Assembly: GCF_002118315.1 (NCBI RefSeq)
Contig: NZ_MTSZ01000003.1
Location: forward strand, 124,001-188,000
DNA from: Kiloniella majae
GTDB lineage: Bacteria; Pseudomonadota; Alphaproteobacteria; Kiloniellales; Kiloniellaceae
DNA length: 64,000 bases
Reading direction: 5' to 3'
A model generated the notes under the pieces. It made no database searches and was not told the DNA's origin. It worked only from the letters and a program-made list of their open reading frames with translations. Each line of letters opens with the position of its first letter. The first letter of the stretch is position 1. Below are positions 6,964 through 16,560 of this stretch, one piece after another. Position numbers and translations under genes: made by a program.

Positions 6964-8556
6964 GTGGCTGATCAATCTAATGATAAAAAATTTGCTGGTA
7001 GCAAGGCAAGTTCTGAGAAACAGCAGGCGCGTAAAGAAAGATTTTTAGCGCAAAAACACGAAAAAGATAGCGAGCAGTCACGCAATACCGACCATCAAAA
7101 CAAGCGACAGCATAGCAGATCGCGCGATGATCGTGGAAGAGAACAAAATCAGTCAGGTGAGAGAAATTTCTATACAAAGCGATCAGATGTTGAGCCGGTA
7201 AAAAGTGGTGCAAGACTGGCGCGTGGTGCGGAGCGCGTTGACTTGCCTATGGGGCGTTTATTGTTTCACGTCCTGGCTGTTCTGGAAGAAGCCACGAACT
7301 CTGATAGCCCCATAGATCGAGCGCTTGCGGCGCATTTTTCGAATATAAAAGGTCGATTAACTCCGCGTGATCACGATCGTATCCGCGATATGGTATGGGG
7401 TGTGGTGCGCCGTTATCGGCGCTTGTTATGGTGGCTGGAGATCAATGGGCAAACGCCACAAGTACGTAAGCTCCTTCTTGCAGACCTTGTTCTTACCCAT
7501 GGTAAGAATGTTCAGGACATTACGCATTTTTGCAAAGGTGGCGGCGGATATCTCAAGCGTTTGACGGATTCAGAAGCGCGTGCGTTGAGTGCAATGGATG
7601 GGAAGCGCCTTGCAGATGAAACCATGCCAGAGGCTGTTACTTTAGAATGTCCAGCCTGGGCAGAAAAGGGATTGCGCGAGGTCTTCGGAGATCGTTTTTC
7701 TGAAGAACTTGACGCTTTGCGAGAACCTGCTCCATTGGATATTCGGGTTAATCCTTTTAAGGGAAATCGCGACGATTTGATTCCAAGATTGGAAAAGGCG
7801 GGATGTACAGTCGAAAAACTCGATTGGCTTCCCCATGGACTAAGGATTACGGACGCTGGGCGGAAAGCACACTTACCTTTCTATGAACGTGGCGAGTTTG
7901 AGATTCAGGATGCCGGATCACAGGTTCTGGCGGCAATGGTTGCGGTTGAGCCTGGGCAGCGGGTTATTGATTTCTGTGCCGGAGCTGGTGGTAAAACCCT
8001 GGCATTGGCTGCAGAAATGGATAATCGCGGACAACTTATTGCTGCAGATGTTCATAACAAACGTTTGGCCCGTGCAGCACAACGCTTGAAGCGCGCCGGG
8101 GTTTTTAATGCTGAACGCAAAGTATTGGATAGCGAGCGGGATCCCTGGGTGAAAAAGAACAAGGGTAAATTTGATCGCGTTCTCGTTGACGCGCCTTGTA
8201 GTGGCACAGGTTCCTGGCGCCGTGCCCCTGATTCGAAATGGCGCAGAGATGAAAAGGATTTGGAAGAACTGGTAGCGTTACAGGAAAGTATTCTGACATC
8301 TGCAGCCCGTTTGGTTAAGCCCGGTGGACGTTTAGTCTACGCTACCTGTTCTCTCTTGCCTGTTGAAAATGAAGATCAGGTGGCAAAACTGCTCCGTTCC
8401 CGGCCTGATTTTAAGTTGGTACCTGTGAAAAATGTATGGGAAGTGAAAATGCCTTCACCCATGCCTGAGGCTATGGGGGATATGCTTCGTTTAAGTCCGG
8501 CCACAAATGATACAGATGGATTTTTTGCGGCTGTTCTTGAAAGAGATACAGATTAA
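6964..8556 (+). CDS. RsmB/NOP-family rRNA (cytosine-C5) methyltransferase
   Basis: The 530-residue protein starts at GTG with an AGGAG ribosome-binding site just upstream. It has a highly charged, apparently disordered N-terminal extension (about residues 1-85, rich in K, R, E, Q, S), then a NusB-like RNA-binding region, then the SAM-dependent methyltransferase domain. The SAM motif is VIDFCAGAGGKTLALA, and the two catalytic cysteines lie in VDAPCSGTGSW and YATCSLLPVENEDQ, as in m5C RNA methyltransferases. The best match is RsmB (16S C967), but RsmF-like paralogues share these motifs. It acts on ribosomal RNA in the cytoplasm. Confidence 0.9.
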   Translation: MADQSNDKKFAGSKASSEKQQARKERFLAQKHEKDSEQSRNTDHQNKRQHSRSRDDRGREQNQSGERNFYTKRSDVEPVKSGARLARGAERVDLPMGRLLFHVLAVLEEATNSDSPIDRALAAHFSNIKGRLTPRDHDRIRDMVWGVVRRYRRLLWWLEINGQTPQVRKLLLADLVLTHGKNVQDITHFCKGGGGYLKRLTDSEARALSAMDGKRLADETMPEAVTLECPAWAEKGLREVFGDRFSEELDALREPAPLDIRVNPFKGNRDDLIPRLEKAGCTVEKLDWLPHGLRITDAGRKAHLPFYERGEFEIQDAGSQVLAAMVAVEPGQRVIDFCAGAGGKTLALAAEMDNRGQLIAADVHNKRLARAAQRLKRAGVFNAERKVLDSERDPWVKKNKGKFDRVLVDAPCSGTGSWRRAPDSKWRRDEKDLEELVALQESILTSAARLVKPGGRLVYATCSLLPVENEDQVAKLLRSRPDFKLVPVKNVWEVKMPSPMPEAMGDMLRLSPATNDTDGFFAAVLERDTD

Positions 8557-8682
8557 GTTGTTGATTTACCCACTATAGGAATGGTGAACATCGCTATTCA
8601 GGTCGATTATTTGTACTCAAGACTTATGAGTTGTGTGACCACGAAGTAGAAGTGTTGGCGATTACGCGGGCAAACCTTTATT

Positions 8683-9126
8683 TTAATTTTGATCGGGGGC
8701 TAAAAGTTTTTGCCCCTGAATTTCTTTTAAGGCTTCTGCTTCGGGAATTTCCTTAATTGCGTGATAGCTGCGGATGACGGATGTCGTGCCATAAGCTTTA
8801 AAATAACGCGCTTCTCCGGGTTTTAAGAGTATCAAAATAGGGTTCTCTATATCAGATGATATTTTGATCTCATAATTGCCGGGTTGAGCATCACGGTAAT
8901 GAACCTGATTGATTTTAGCTGTTCCGACAGACTTTCCGTTCACAAGGAATTCTGGCTCGATGGCTGCGAGAAAAGGGACCTGAGAGCGATAAAAATATAT
9001 GCGAGAATTTTCTGGTGAAATTGCGGGTAGGCTGCCAGTTATTGGTTTTGCTTGCTTATTCGCTCCACAGGCAGCGAGGAGCATTAGAGTAGCGAAAATT
9101 ACAAACGTTTTTGTGAATGAGGGCAC
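8683..9126 (-). CDS. DUF2846-like lipoprotein
   Basis: The product has 147 residues with a lipoprotein signal peptide: a basic start, a hydrophobic core and the lipobox LLAAC with Cys20. After lipidation it would be membrane-anchored. The mature part contains SRIYFYR, a beta-rich domain with a YRDAQPGNYEIKI segment and a PGEARYFKAYG segment, resembling DUF2846 proteins, which are periplasmic or outer-membrane lipoproteins of unknown role. It lies alone between the convergent rRNA methyltransferase gene and the divergent MaoC gene. Confidence 0.8.
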   Translation of the reverse strand: MPSFTKTFVIFATLMLLAACGANKQAKPITGSLPAISPENSRIYFYRSQVPFLAAIEPEFLVNGKSVGTAKINQVHYRDAQPGNYEIKISSDIENPILILLKPGEARYFKAYGTTSVIRSYHAIKEIPEAEALKEIQGQKLLAPDQN

Positions 9127-9370
9127 AGGGTTAACCTTTATATGAAATTCGCTTCTATCCTAAATCACTTTTCAAAAAATGCCAAAGGTGGTTTGTCGTG
9201 CGCAATAGCATATGTTGCGCTGCAAAATAATGCTTGTTTGCAGGTGCGAAACAACGTAATTTTTGTGAAGTTATCCAAAGACTGATTTTTGAGAAAGAAT
9301 AATACAAATCTCAAGGTTATATAAATAATAATAAACTGAAAAAATAGACCTGCGGCGAAGGGAAGAGCTT

Positions 9371-9802
9371 ATGTTCGGGCAACAAGGGTATTATATCGAA
9401 GATCTGAATGAGGGAATGGAAGCATCATTCTCCAAGACAGTTACCGAAGCTGATATTGTTTTGTTTGCGGGTGTATCTGGCGATACCAATCCAGTTCATA
9501 TTGATGAAGAGGCCGCAAAGCAGAGCGTTTTTGAAGGACGTATTGCTCATGGTATGCTCACGGCGTCTTATCTGTCGACTGTTTTGGGAACCAGATTACC
9601 GGGACCGGGGTGCATTTATCTCTCTCAATCTCTCAGATTTAAGGGGCCTGTTCGTATTGGTGATACTGTCACGGCTATTGTGCGGGTGAAAGAAATAATG
9701 GCGTCGAAAAAACGCGTGATTCTAGAGACACTTTGCCAGGTCAGAGGGAAAGATGTCCTGGATGGTGAAGCAATCGTAATGGTGTCTTCGCGGGATCAAT
9801 AA
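9371..9802 (+). CDS. MaoC-like (R)-specific enoyl-CoA hydratase
   Basis: The 143-residue single hot-dog-domain protein carries the hydratase-2 motif. It shows GDTNPVHIDEEAA at about residues 37-49, supplying the catalytic Asp and His, followed by EGRIAHGMLTASYLS. Proteins of this size act as PhaJ-type (R)-specific hydratases, linking beta-oxidation to polyhydroxyalkanoate or fatty-acid synthesis. No pha gene is seen nearby, so the pathway is inferred only from family. It lies alone, 190 bases before ribF, with a weak hairpin after it (9839-9860). Confidence 0.88.
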   Translation: MFGQQGYYIEDLNEGMEASFSKTVTEADIVLFAGVSGDTNPVHIDEEAAKQSVFEGRIAHGMLTASYLSTVLGTRLPGPGCIYLSQSLRFKGPVRIGDTVTAIVRVKEIMASKKRVILETLCQVRGKDVLDGEAIVMVSSRDQ

Positions 9803-9992
9803 GATCGTTGTTGCCAAATCTTTTGATAAAAAAGCTATAAGGCTGTTTTCAAGTAGCCTTTGACCTAGTATTCATAGGCCTTTCGGACACATTCGTGGTG
9901 CGGTTGTCCATACCTACAACCCATCAAGAGTCTTTTCCGTCTGCAGTATGGAATATTTCTGGAGCTTAAGGGCTGAAGGCCTAGGTTAATAA

Positions 9993-10994
9993 ATGGCAGT
10001 TTTTCATAATTTTACCAATCTTTCGGATGACGCACGGGGAGCCGTCGTTGCTATTGGCAACTTTGATGGTGTTCACCTAGGGCATCAGGCCGTGATTCGT
10101 CAGGCAAGAGTGATTGCGGAAAAGTTGAATCGCCCTTTGGCTGTCTTAACCTTTGAACCTCATCCCCGATCACTGTTTAAACCTGACCAACCTTGTTTTC
10201 GATTGACGCCAATGATTGCGAAAGCCCATGCCTTGAAAAAGGTCGGTGTGGATCATGTTTATATTCAGGATTTCACTCTTGATTTTGCCAAGCAGTCAGC
10301 TGAATCGTTTGTTCTAGAGACCTTGGTACGAGACCTCGGTGCGAAGCATTTGGTTATGGGCGGTGATTTTTGTTTTGGTAAAGATCGTCAGGGCAATGCA
10401 ACCCTGCTTGAAGCCATGGGGAGAGAACATGGTTTTGGTGTGACGGCTGCGACACTGGTTGAAGACCAAAACGATGTCGTGTTGTCATCATCGCGCATTC
10501 GGGAATATCTCAAAGTGGGCAAACCAGCGGATGCGGCAAGAATTCTTGGTCGCTATTGGGAAATTGACGGCACTGTATTACATGGATTTAAGCGCGGAAG
10601 AACAATTGGCTTTCCGACCGCGAATCTATCCATGGAAAATTATCTCATTCCCAGTCTTGGTGTTTATGCTGTACGTGTTGCCAAGGCCGGGGTTGAAGGT
10701 TTTGGATTAACCCATTGGTACAATGGTGTAGCAAATATTGGCGCCCGCCCGACAATGGATGGCGAGGGTGTAAACCTAGAAGTTTTTATCTTTGATTTTG
10801 ACGAAGATATTTATGATATGGACCTTCGGGTGCAAATCGTGGAATATCTGCGCCCTGAAAAGAAATTTGATGGCCTGACGGCTTTGACTGAACAGATCAA
10901 AAAAGACAGTGACCAAGCACGTAAGCTGTTACTGGAATTATCTGATCACCCAATTGACCCCGTTGTTTCGACAACAGACCAACAACAAGTATAA
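9993..10994 (+). CDS. ribF: Bifunctional riboflavin kinase / FAD synthetase
   Basis: The 333-residue enzyme makes FMN from riboflavin and then FAD. The N-terminal adenylyltransferase domain has AIGNFDGVHLGHQAVI (about residues 20-35) and VMGGDFCFGKDRQGN. The C-terminal flavokinase domain has GRTIGFPTANL and YNGVANIGARPTMDGEGVNLE. Length fits prokaryotic RibF. It begins the ribF-ileS-lspA-bamF operon, a common order in alphaproteobacteria, and is separated from ileS by 25 bases. I looked for an FMN riboswitch upstream and did not see one. Confidence 0.97.
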   Translation: MAVFHNFTNLSDDARGAVVAIGNFDGVHLGHQAVIRQARVIAEKLNRPLAVLTFEPHPRSLFKPDQPCFRLTPMIAKAHALKKVGVDHVYIQDFTLDFAKQSAESFVLETLVRDLGAKHLVMGGDFCFGKDRQGNATLLEAMGREHGFGVTAATLVEDQNDVVLSSSRIREYLKVGKPADAARILGRYWEIDGTVLHGFKRGRTIGFPTANLSMENYLIPSLGVYAVRVAKAGVEGFGLTHWYNGVANIGARPTMDGEGVNLEVFIFDFDEDIYDMDLRVQIVEYLRPEKKFDGLTALTEQIKKDSDQARKLLLELSDHPIDPVVSTTDQQQV

Positions 10995-11019
10995 TTGTTA
11001 AATACGGAAGAGTGGCTCC

Positions 11020-13878
11020 ATGAGCACGGACTATAAAGATACTGTTTTTCTCCCCAAGACTGATTTCCCTATGCGCGCTGGCTTGCCTAAAAAAGAGCCT
11101 GAGATTTTGCAGCGTTGGTCAGATATTGGGCTGTTTGAAAAACTGCGTGCGCAAAGCAAAGGTCGTGAAAAATTCACTCTTCACGATGGCCCTCCCTATG
11201 CCAACGGTCATCTTCATATGGGGCACGCCCTCAATAAAGTCTTGAAAGATGTAATTAATCGGTCCCAACAGATGTTGGGGAAAGATGCACACTATGTGCC
11301 GGGTTGGGATTGCCACGGCCTGCCAATTGAATGGAAAGTTGAAGAAGGCTATCGCGAACGCGGTCAGGATAAAGACGAAGTTCCTGTTGTTGAGTTCCGT
11401 AGGGAATGTCGCGAGTTTGCCGACAAGTGGATCAAGATTCAAATCGAAGAATTCAAACGTCTCGGTATCGAAGCCGATTGGGAGCAACCTTATAAAACCA
11501 TGAACTACCAATCAGAATCTCTGATTGTTAAGGAAATGGGTAAGTTCTTGATGAACAAAGGTCTCTATATGGGGACGAAGGCTGTTCTGTGGTCTGTTGT
11601 TGAAAAAACTGCTCTGGCGGATGCTGAAGTCGAATATCACGAATTGAAGTCGCCAACCATTTGGGTGCGGTTCCCCATTGCCAGCAGTAATGACAAACTG
11701 CTTGAAGGGGCATCAATCATCATCTGGACAACGACACCATGGACAATTCCTGCAAATAGGGCTGTGGCCTGCGGTGACGAGTTTGAGTATGTCGTTTACG
11801 AGGTTACCGAACTGGGTGAAAACAGCATCGCCAAAGTTGGCGAGCGCTTGGTTCTGAATCGGGAACTGGCTGAGCAGGTTAAGATTGATGCCAAGATTGA
11901 AGCATGGACCGAAGTTGGCACCGTTTCTGACCTCTCAGATGTTAAGGTCAAGCATCCACTTAACGGTCTGGATGGTGCTGATGGCGGCTATGATTACGAA
12001 GTGCCTTTGCTGAACGCAGACTTTGTTACGAATGACGCTGGTACAGGATTTGTTCATATCGCGCCAAGTCATGGTGCGGACGATAATGAGCTTGGTCGAC
12101 AACAGGGACTGGAAGTCCCGATGATGATTGACGAAGCTGGCGTTTATTATGATCACGTTCCATTCTTTGCCGGTGCCTGTGTTTATACACAGGAAGGCAA
12201 GGCTGGTGATGCTAATGGCCGTGTGATCAAAGCTTTGATCGAATCTGGTTCTTTGCTGGCCAAAGGATCAATGCGTCATAGCTATCCGCATTCCTGGCGT
12301 TCCAAAGCACCATTGGTCTTCCGTGCTACGCCTCAGTGGTTTATTTCAATGGAAACCAATGAGCTGAGAGATAAAGCACTTAAAGCTATTGATGATACGC
12401 GGTTTATTCCTGAAAAAGGATCTACTCGTCTTTACAAGATGATTGAAGGTCGCCCGGATTGGTGTGTGTCTCGTCAACGGGTCTGGGGTGTTCCACTACC
12501 AATCTTTATGGAAAAGAAAACAGGTGAACCCCTACGTGATCAAAAGGTTCTTGATCGTATCGTTGATGCTTTTGAAAAAGAAGGTGGTGATGCCTGGTTC
12601 AACAGTCCACCCGCACGCTTTCTTGGCAACGAATATAACCCGGATGATTACGAGCAAATCCAGGACGTCATCGAGGTTTGGTTTGATTCAGGATCAACTC
12701 ATAGCTTTGTTCTGGAAGCACGTCCGGAGTTGAAATGGCCAGCTGATCTCTATCTGGAAGGATCAGATCAGCATCGTGGCTGGTTCCATACATCGCTGCT
12801 GGAGTCTGCCGGTACACGTGGCCGTGCACCCTATGATGCTGTCCTAACCCATGGCTTTGTGCTTGATAACAAAGGCCGTAAGATGTCCAAGTCTTTGGGC
12901 AACATTACGGCCCCAGCAGAAATCAATGCCAAATACGGTGCTGATATCTTGCGTCTTTGGGTGGTTGCTTCTGACTATTCTCAAGATCTGCGTGTTGGCG
13001 ATGAAATCCTGAAGTATCAGGCAGATGCCTATCGTCGTTTAAGAAACACACTCCGTTTCCTACTGGGAAGTCTTGATGGCTTTAGCGATGCTGAGCGGTT
13101 GCCTGTTGAAGAAATGCCAGAGCTTGAGAAATGGGTTCTGCATCGTCTGACTGAGTTGGATACTATCGTTCGCAAGTCCTGTGACGATTATGATTATCAC
13201 GCGATGTTCCAGGCTCTGCACAACTTCTGTGCGCTTGATCTTTCTGCGTTCTATCTCGATATCCGCAAAGATACACTCTATTGCGATGGTAAAGATACAC
13301 TGGAACGCCGTGCATGCCGGACCGTTATTGATACGCTGTTTGATGCTTTGACGGCATGGTTGGCACCAATTTTGTGCTTTACGACAGAAGAAGCATGGTT
13401 GGCGCGCGGCAAAACAGATGAAGCTGAATCTGTGCATTTGCGTACTTTCCCTGAAATTCCTGCGGGCTGGAAAAATGATACTCTGGCTGAGCGTTGGGAC
13501 AATGTGCGTGAAGTTCGTCGTGTAGTGACCGGGGCAATCGAAGTTTTGAGAGCCGAGAAGAAAATCGGTTCTAGCCTTCAGGCACGTCCGGCAGTTTATA
13601 TCAATCGTCCAGAGCTACTTTCTGCTATCGGCGATCTTGATATGGCTGATATCTGTATTACCTCTCAGATTGAGTTGGTCGAAGCTGATGCGCCGCAGGA
13701 AGCTTATCGTCTGAATGATGTGGATGGCGTCGGCGTTGTTGTTGATGGTGCCGAAGGTGACAAGTGTGAACGTTGCTGGAAAGTATTACCTGACGTGGGA
13801 AGCCATCCGAATGCGGAAGGTACCTGTAGCCGGTGTGCCAGTGTTCTTGCTGAGAATGTTCTGGGTGCATCTTCATAA
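11020..13878 (+). CDS. ileS: Isoleucyl-tRNA synthetase
   Basis: The 952-residue class I synthetase charges tRNA-Ile. The ATP-binding HIGH-type motif appears as PPYANGHLHMGHALN (near residue 60) and the KMSKS loop as GRKMSKSLGN (near 625). A CP1 editing domain sits between them (TTTPWTIPANRA; DAGTGFVHIAPSHG). The C-terminal zinc-binding segment has CERCW followed by CSRC. Length is normal for the bacterial type. It is the second gene of the ribF-ileS-lspA-bamF operon; lspA begins about 18 bases after the stop. No T-box or leader peptide is visible upstream. Confidence 0.98.
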   Translation: MSTDYKDTVFLPKTDFPMRAGLPKKEPEILQRWSDIGLFEKLRAQSKGREKFTLHDGPPYANGHLHMGHALNKVLKDVINRSQQMLGKDAHYVPGWDCHGLPIEWKVEEGYRERGQDKDEVPVVEFRRECREFADKWIKIQIEEFKRLGIEADWEQPYKTMNYQSESLIVKEMGKFLMNKGLYMGTKAVLWSVVEKTALADAEVEYHELKSPTIWVRFPIASSNDKLLEGASIIIWTTTPWTIPANRAVACGDEFEYVVYEVTELGENSIAKVGERLVLNRELAEQVKIDAKIEAWTEVGTVSDLSDVKVKHPLNGLDGADGGYDYEVPLLNADFVTNDAGTGFVHIAPSHGADDNELGRQQGLEVPMMIDEAGVYYDHVPFFAGACVYTQEGKAGDANGRVIKALIESGSLLAKGSMRHSYPHSWRSKAPLVFRATPQWFISMETNELRDKALKAIDDTRFIPEKGSTRLYKMIEGRPDWCVSRQRVWGVPLPIFMEKKTGEPLRDQKVLDRIVDAFEKEGGDAWFNSPPARFLGNEYNPDDYEQIQDVIEVWFDSGSTHSFVLEARPELKWPADLYLEGSDQHRGWFHTSLLESAGTRGRAPYDAVLTHGFVLDNKGRKMSKSLGNITAPAEINAKYGADILRLWVVASDYSQDLRVGDEILKYQADAYRRLRNTLRFLLGSLDGFSDAERLPVEEMPELEKWVLHRLTELDTIVRKSCDDYDYHAMFQALHNFCALDLSAFYLDIRKDTLYCDGKDTLERRACRTVIDTLFDALTAWLAPILCFTTEEAWLARGKTDEAESVHLRTFPEIPAGWKNDTLAERWDNVREVRRVVTGAIEVLRAEKKIGSSLQARPAVYINRPELLSAIGDLDMADICITSQIELVEADAPQEAYRLNDVDGVGVVVDGAEGDKCERCWKVLPDVGSHPNAEGTCSRCASVLAENVLGASS

Positions 13879-13896
13879 AGCAAAGGTGATTTGGTG

Positions 13897-14388
13897 ATGA
13901 TACTCCGGGCTTTGATGCTGGCACTGTTGATCGCTGGAATAGATCAAGCCAGTAAGTGGTATGTACTACTGGAAGTGATGAACCCACCCCAAGTTATCGA
14001 GGTCACAAGTTTTTTTGACCTCGTTCTGGCCTATAACACCGGGGTCAGCTTCGGTTTGTTTGGTAGCGATTCAGAGTGGCGGCCTTTCTTGTTGGCGGGG
14101 GTTGCTATTGCCATCGTGATTGCATTGTTTGTCTGGCTCTACAAGGAACCGGGTAAAATGATCGCTGTCTCTGTCGGGCTGATTAGTGGTGGTGCAATCG
14201 GCAACGTGATTGATCGATTTATCCATATTGGCGTGGTTGATTTTCTGAGTTTCAGTATCTCATTCTTGCCGTGGCGGATATTTAACCCCTGGCCTGCATT
14301 TAACCTCGCAGACAGCTTTATTTTTATCGGGGTGATGGTTTTACTCTATGACGGCTTGTTCTTGACGCAATCTAAGGGTAATAAGTAG
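13897..14388 (+). CDS. lspA: Lipoprotein signal peptidase (signal peptidase II)
   Basis: This inner-membrane aspartyl protease removes signal peptides from prolipoproteins after diacylglyceryl modification. The 163-residue protein has four hydrophobic segments. The catalytic aspartates are in GNVIDRFIHIGVVDFL and FNLADSFIFIGV, and the early motif GIDQASKWYV is diagnostic. The start is uncertain among TTG 13891, GTG 13894 and ATG 13897. An AAAGGTGAT ribosome-binding site suits the latter two; I chose the ATG. The gene next to it encodes a lipoprotein, a likely client. Confidence 0.96.
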   Translation: MILRALMLALLIAGIDQASKWYVLLEVMNPPQVIEVTSFFDLVLAYNTGVSFGLFGSDSEWRPFLLAGVAIAIVIALFVWLYKEPGKMIAVSVGLISGGAIGNVIDRFIHIGVVDFLSFSISFLPWRIFNPWPAFNLADSFIFIGVMVLLYDGLFLTQSKGNK

Positions 14389-14403
14389 GGACCTTGAAAA
14401 AGG

Positions 14404-15000
14404 ATGCGGATCGAAAGCATGAAAAATATCAAGTTTTTTGGGTTGATTGTTCTCACCCTGGCCATCACAGGATGTAGTGATGGATTGAAAGAACAGATTG
14501 GACTAGGAAAGCGTGCCCCCGACGAATTTAAAGTCGTGTCCCGAGCACCTCTTAGTCTTCCTCCGGATTATAACCTTGCACCACCTCGCCCGGGTGCACT
14601 TCGTCCTCAAGAGGGCTCTGCCCAAGGGCAGGCAAAGCGTGCCGTCTTTAATCTTGATGGAACAGCTGGACCACAGAAGAGTACTTCTCTGGAACAAGCC
14701 GGACGTAGTGATGGTGAAATGGCTCTACTTGAATCTGCGGGTGCAGATGAAGCGCCTGATGATATTCGCTTACTTATTGATCGCGAGACCCGTCAGCTTA
14801 ATTCTGAAAGCGAACGCGTTGTTGATACGTTGATTTTCTGGAAAGATCAGCCTAGACCTAACAGCGTTGTTGACCCAGTTAAAGAAGCCAAGCGTATTCA
14901 GGAAAATGCTGCTCTTGGTACGCGTGGTAAAGGCGAAACGGAAAGTATTATTATTGAACGTGAGGCACCACTTGAAGGGGTTTTTGATAACATATTCTAG
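14404..15000 (+). CDS. bamF: DUF3035 lipoprotein, probable BAM complex subunit BamF
   Basis: The product has 198 residues with a lipoprotein signal: a hydrophobic core LIVLTLAITGC with Cys24 when numbered from the ATG at 14404. An internal ATG at 14419 would give a more usual signal peptide, so the start is uncertain. The mature N-terminus has PDEFKVVSRAPLSLPPDYNL, a diagnostic DUF3035 motif. DUF3035 proteins were identified as BamF, an outer-membrane lipoprotein of the beta-barrel assembly machine in Caulobacter. It ends the ribF-ileS-lspA operon and is followed by a strong terminator. Confidence 0.85.
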   Translation: MRIESMKNIKFFGLIVLTLAITGCSDGLKEQIGLGKRAPDEFKVVSRAPLSLPPDYNLAPPRPGALRPQEGSAQGQAKRAVFNLDGTAGPQKSTSLEQAGRSDGEMALLESAGADEAPDDIRLLIDRETRQLNSESERVVDTLIFWKDQPRPNSVVDPVKEAKRIQENAALGTRGKGETESIIIEREAPLEGVFDNIF

Positions 15001-15025
15001 TGTTGTTGCGACTTCAGTTGACAAG

Positions 15026-15058
15026 AAAAAGCTCCGATGAAATCGGAGCTTTTTTTGT
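15026..15058 (+). terminator. Intrinsic terminator of the ribF-ileS-lspA-bamF operon
   Basis: GCTCCGAT at 15031-15038 pairs with ATCGGAGC at 15042-15049 around a three-base loop, followed by a run of seven T (15050-15056). Flanking A and T runs make it potentially bidirectional. It lies 26 bases after the bamF stop. Confidence 0.93.
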
Positions 15059-15204
15059 TTCATTGAATACATTGTTATAAACTGGCTTTGTTGCCCTAGT
15101 TTTGCCAGATTAATAAGTCATCTATGCCATTAACTGATCGTATTCTCTATCACTTGTGATTATGTTCAATGCAATTTCCTAAAACGGCCTGACTGTTCAA
15201 TCAT

Positions 15205-16560
15205 ATGCTTACCAGATTTCATTATATCGTTTCTTTCAAAATTATTGTTTGCAGCTTTACCCTGTTTTTCTCGTCTGCTCAGGGAGCTGTCTTTAATCCA
15301 GAAATTTTTAAGTTGGATAACGGACTTGAGGTTGTTGTCATTCCCAATCACAGGGCCCCAATTGTGACGCAGATGCTGTGGTATAAAGTTGGCGCGGCGG
15401 ATGAAGATGTTGGTGAATCAGGTAATGCTCATTTCCTGGAACATCTTATGTTCAAAGGAACTGAACGTTTCAAGTCTGGTGAATTTTCAGCACTGGTGGC
15501 CAAGAATGGTGGACAGGAAAATGCTTTCACATCCTGGGATTATACAGCCTATCATCAGACAGTAGCCAAGGATCGTCTTGAGATGGTGATGGAACTGGAA
15601 GCTGATAGAATGACAGGACTTGTTCTTGATGATGAAAAAGTCTTGCCGGAACGCGAAGTTGTTCGAGAAGAAAGACGCAGCCGTGTGGGGAATAGTCCCG
15701 GGGCACAACTAGGCGAAGTCATGCGGGCAAGCCAGTTTCTTAATCATCCTTACCGTATTCCAATTATCGGTTGGGATCATGAAATTGAGGAATTGAATAC
15801 GGAAACGGCACTTTCGTTTTATAGAAAGTGGTATGCGCCCAACAATGCGGTTCTGATTATTTCAGGTGATGTAACCACTGATGAAATAAAACCTCTTGCC
15901 GAAAAGTATTTTGGCGTTATTCCCAAACGGGATGTGCCTGAGCGAAAAAGGATCTCGGAGCCGCCGCAAAATGCAGCTCGACGCGTTATCAAAGAAAGTC
16001 ATTTGGTTACAAATCCATCCGTTACGATCAGATATCTTGCGCCGAGTTATCGAACCGCTGAAAAAAATGATGCCTATGCTCTTCAGATCTTGGATGAGAT
16101 TATTGGCTCCGGAGCAACCAGCAAGCTTTACAAGAAGTTGGTTATTGAAGAGAAACTAGCAGCATCTGTCGGCACTTCCTATAGTCCAAATGCGTATGAT
16201 TTGAGTACCTTTACACTCTATATCTCTCCACGCCCGGGCGTGGAGATTGATGTAGCTGAAAAACGGTTACGTGAAGAGCTTTCCAATTTGGTAGAGCTGG
16301 GTGTGACAGAGGATGAGGTTAACAAGGCTAAAACTCGTATGGTGGACGCAGCTGTTTTTGCGCGCGATTCACTTTCGGCGGCACCTAATGTAATAGGGCG
16401 TACTTTGACAACAGGCGGAACTGTTGCAGACATTGAGGCTTGGCCTGAACGGATTTCTGCTGTTACACCTGAACATATTAATGGTTTGTTGAATGAAATT
16501 TTCATTGAAAACCAATCTGTTACCGGGATTTTGTTGCCTGCAGAGGAGTCAAAACAATGA
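15205..16560 (+). CDS. M16-family zinc metallopeptidase, catalytic subunit
   Basis: The 451-residue protein has an N-terminal signal-like hydrophobic segment (residues 9-27, ending SSAQGA), suggesting export to the periplasm. It then carries the inverted zinc motif HFLEH at residues 76-80, which identifies the active M16 (pitrilysin/processing peptidase) subunit, and a downstream Glu-rich helix (EREVVREERRSR). Its stop overlaps the start of a second M16 gene lacking the motif. The pair matches the two-gene arrangement of heterodimeric M16B proteases, and the order after lspA-bamF is familiar from Rhodospirillales. The substrate is unknown. Confidence 0.93.
   Translation: MLTRFHYIVSFKIIVCSFTLFFSSAQGAVFNPEIFKLDNGLEVVVIPNHRAPIVTQMLWYKVGAADEDVGESGNAHFLEHLMFKGTERFKSGEFSALVAKNGGQENAFTSWDYTAYHQTVAKDRLEMVMELEADRMTGLVLDDEKVLPEREVVREERRSRVGNSPGAQLGEVMRASQFLNHPYRIPIIGWDHEIEELNTETALSFYRKWYAPNNAVLIISGDVTTDEIKPLAEKYFGVIPKRDVPERKRISEPPQNAARRVIKESHLVTNPSVTIRYLAPSYRTAEKNDAYALQILDEIIGSGATSKLYKKLVIEEKLAASVGTSYSPNAYDLSTFTLYISPRPGVEIDVAEKRLREELSNLVELGVTEDEVNKAKTRMVDAAVFARDSLSAAPNVIGRTLTTGGTVADIEAWPERISAVTPEHINGLLNEIFIENQSVTGILLPAEESKQ

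Noticed and set aside
9803-9992. Possible FMN riboswitch before ribF
   Set aside because: I could not find the conserved RFN core in the 190 bases upstream; only a weak hairpin at 9839-9860 is seen.
10992-11019. T-box or Ile-rich leader before ileS
   Set aside because: Only 25 bases separate ribF and ileS, with no hairpin or leader frame.
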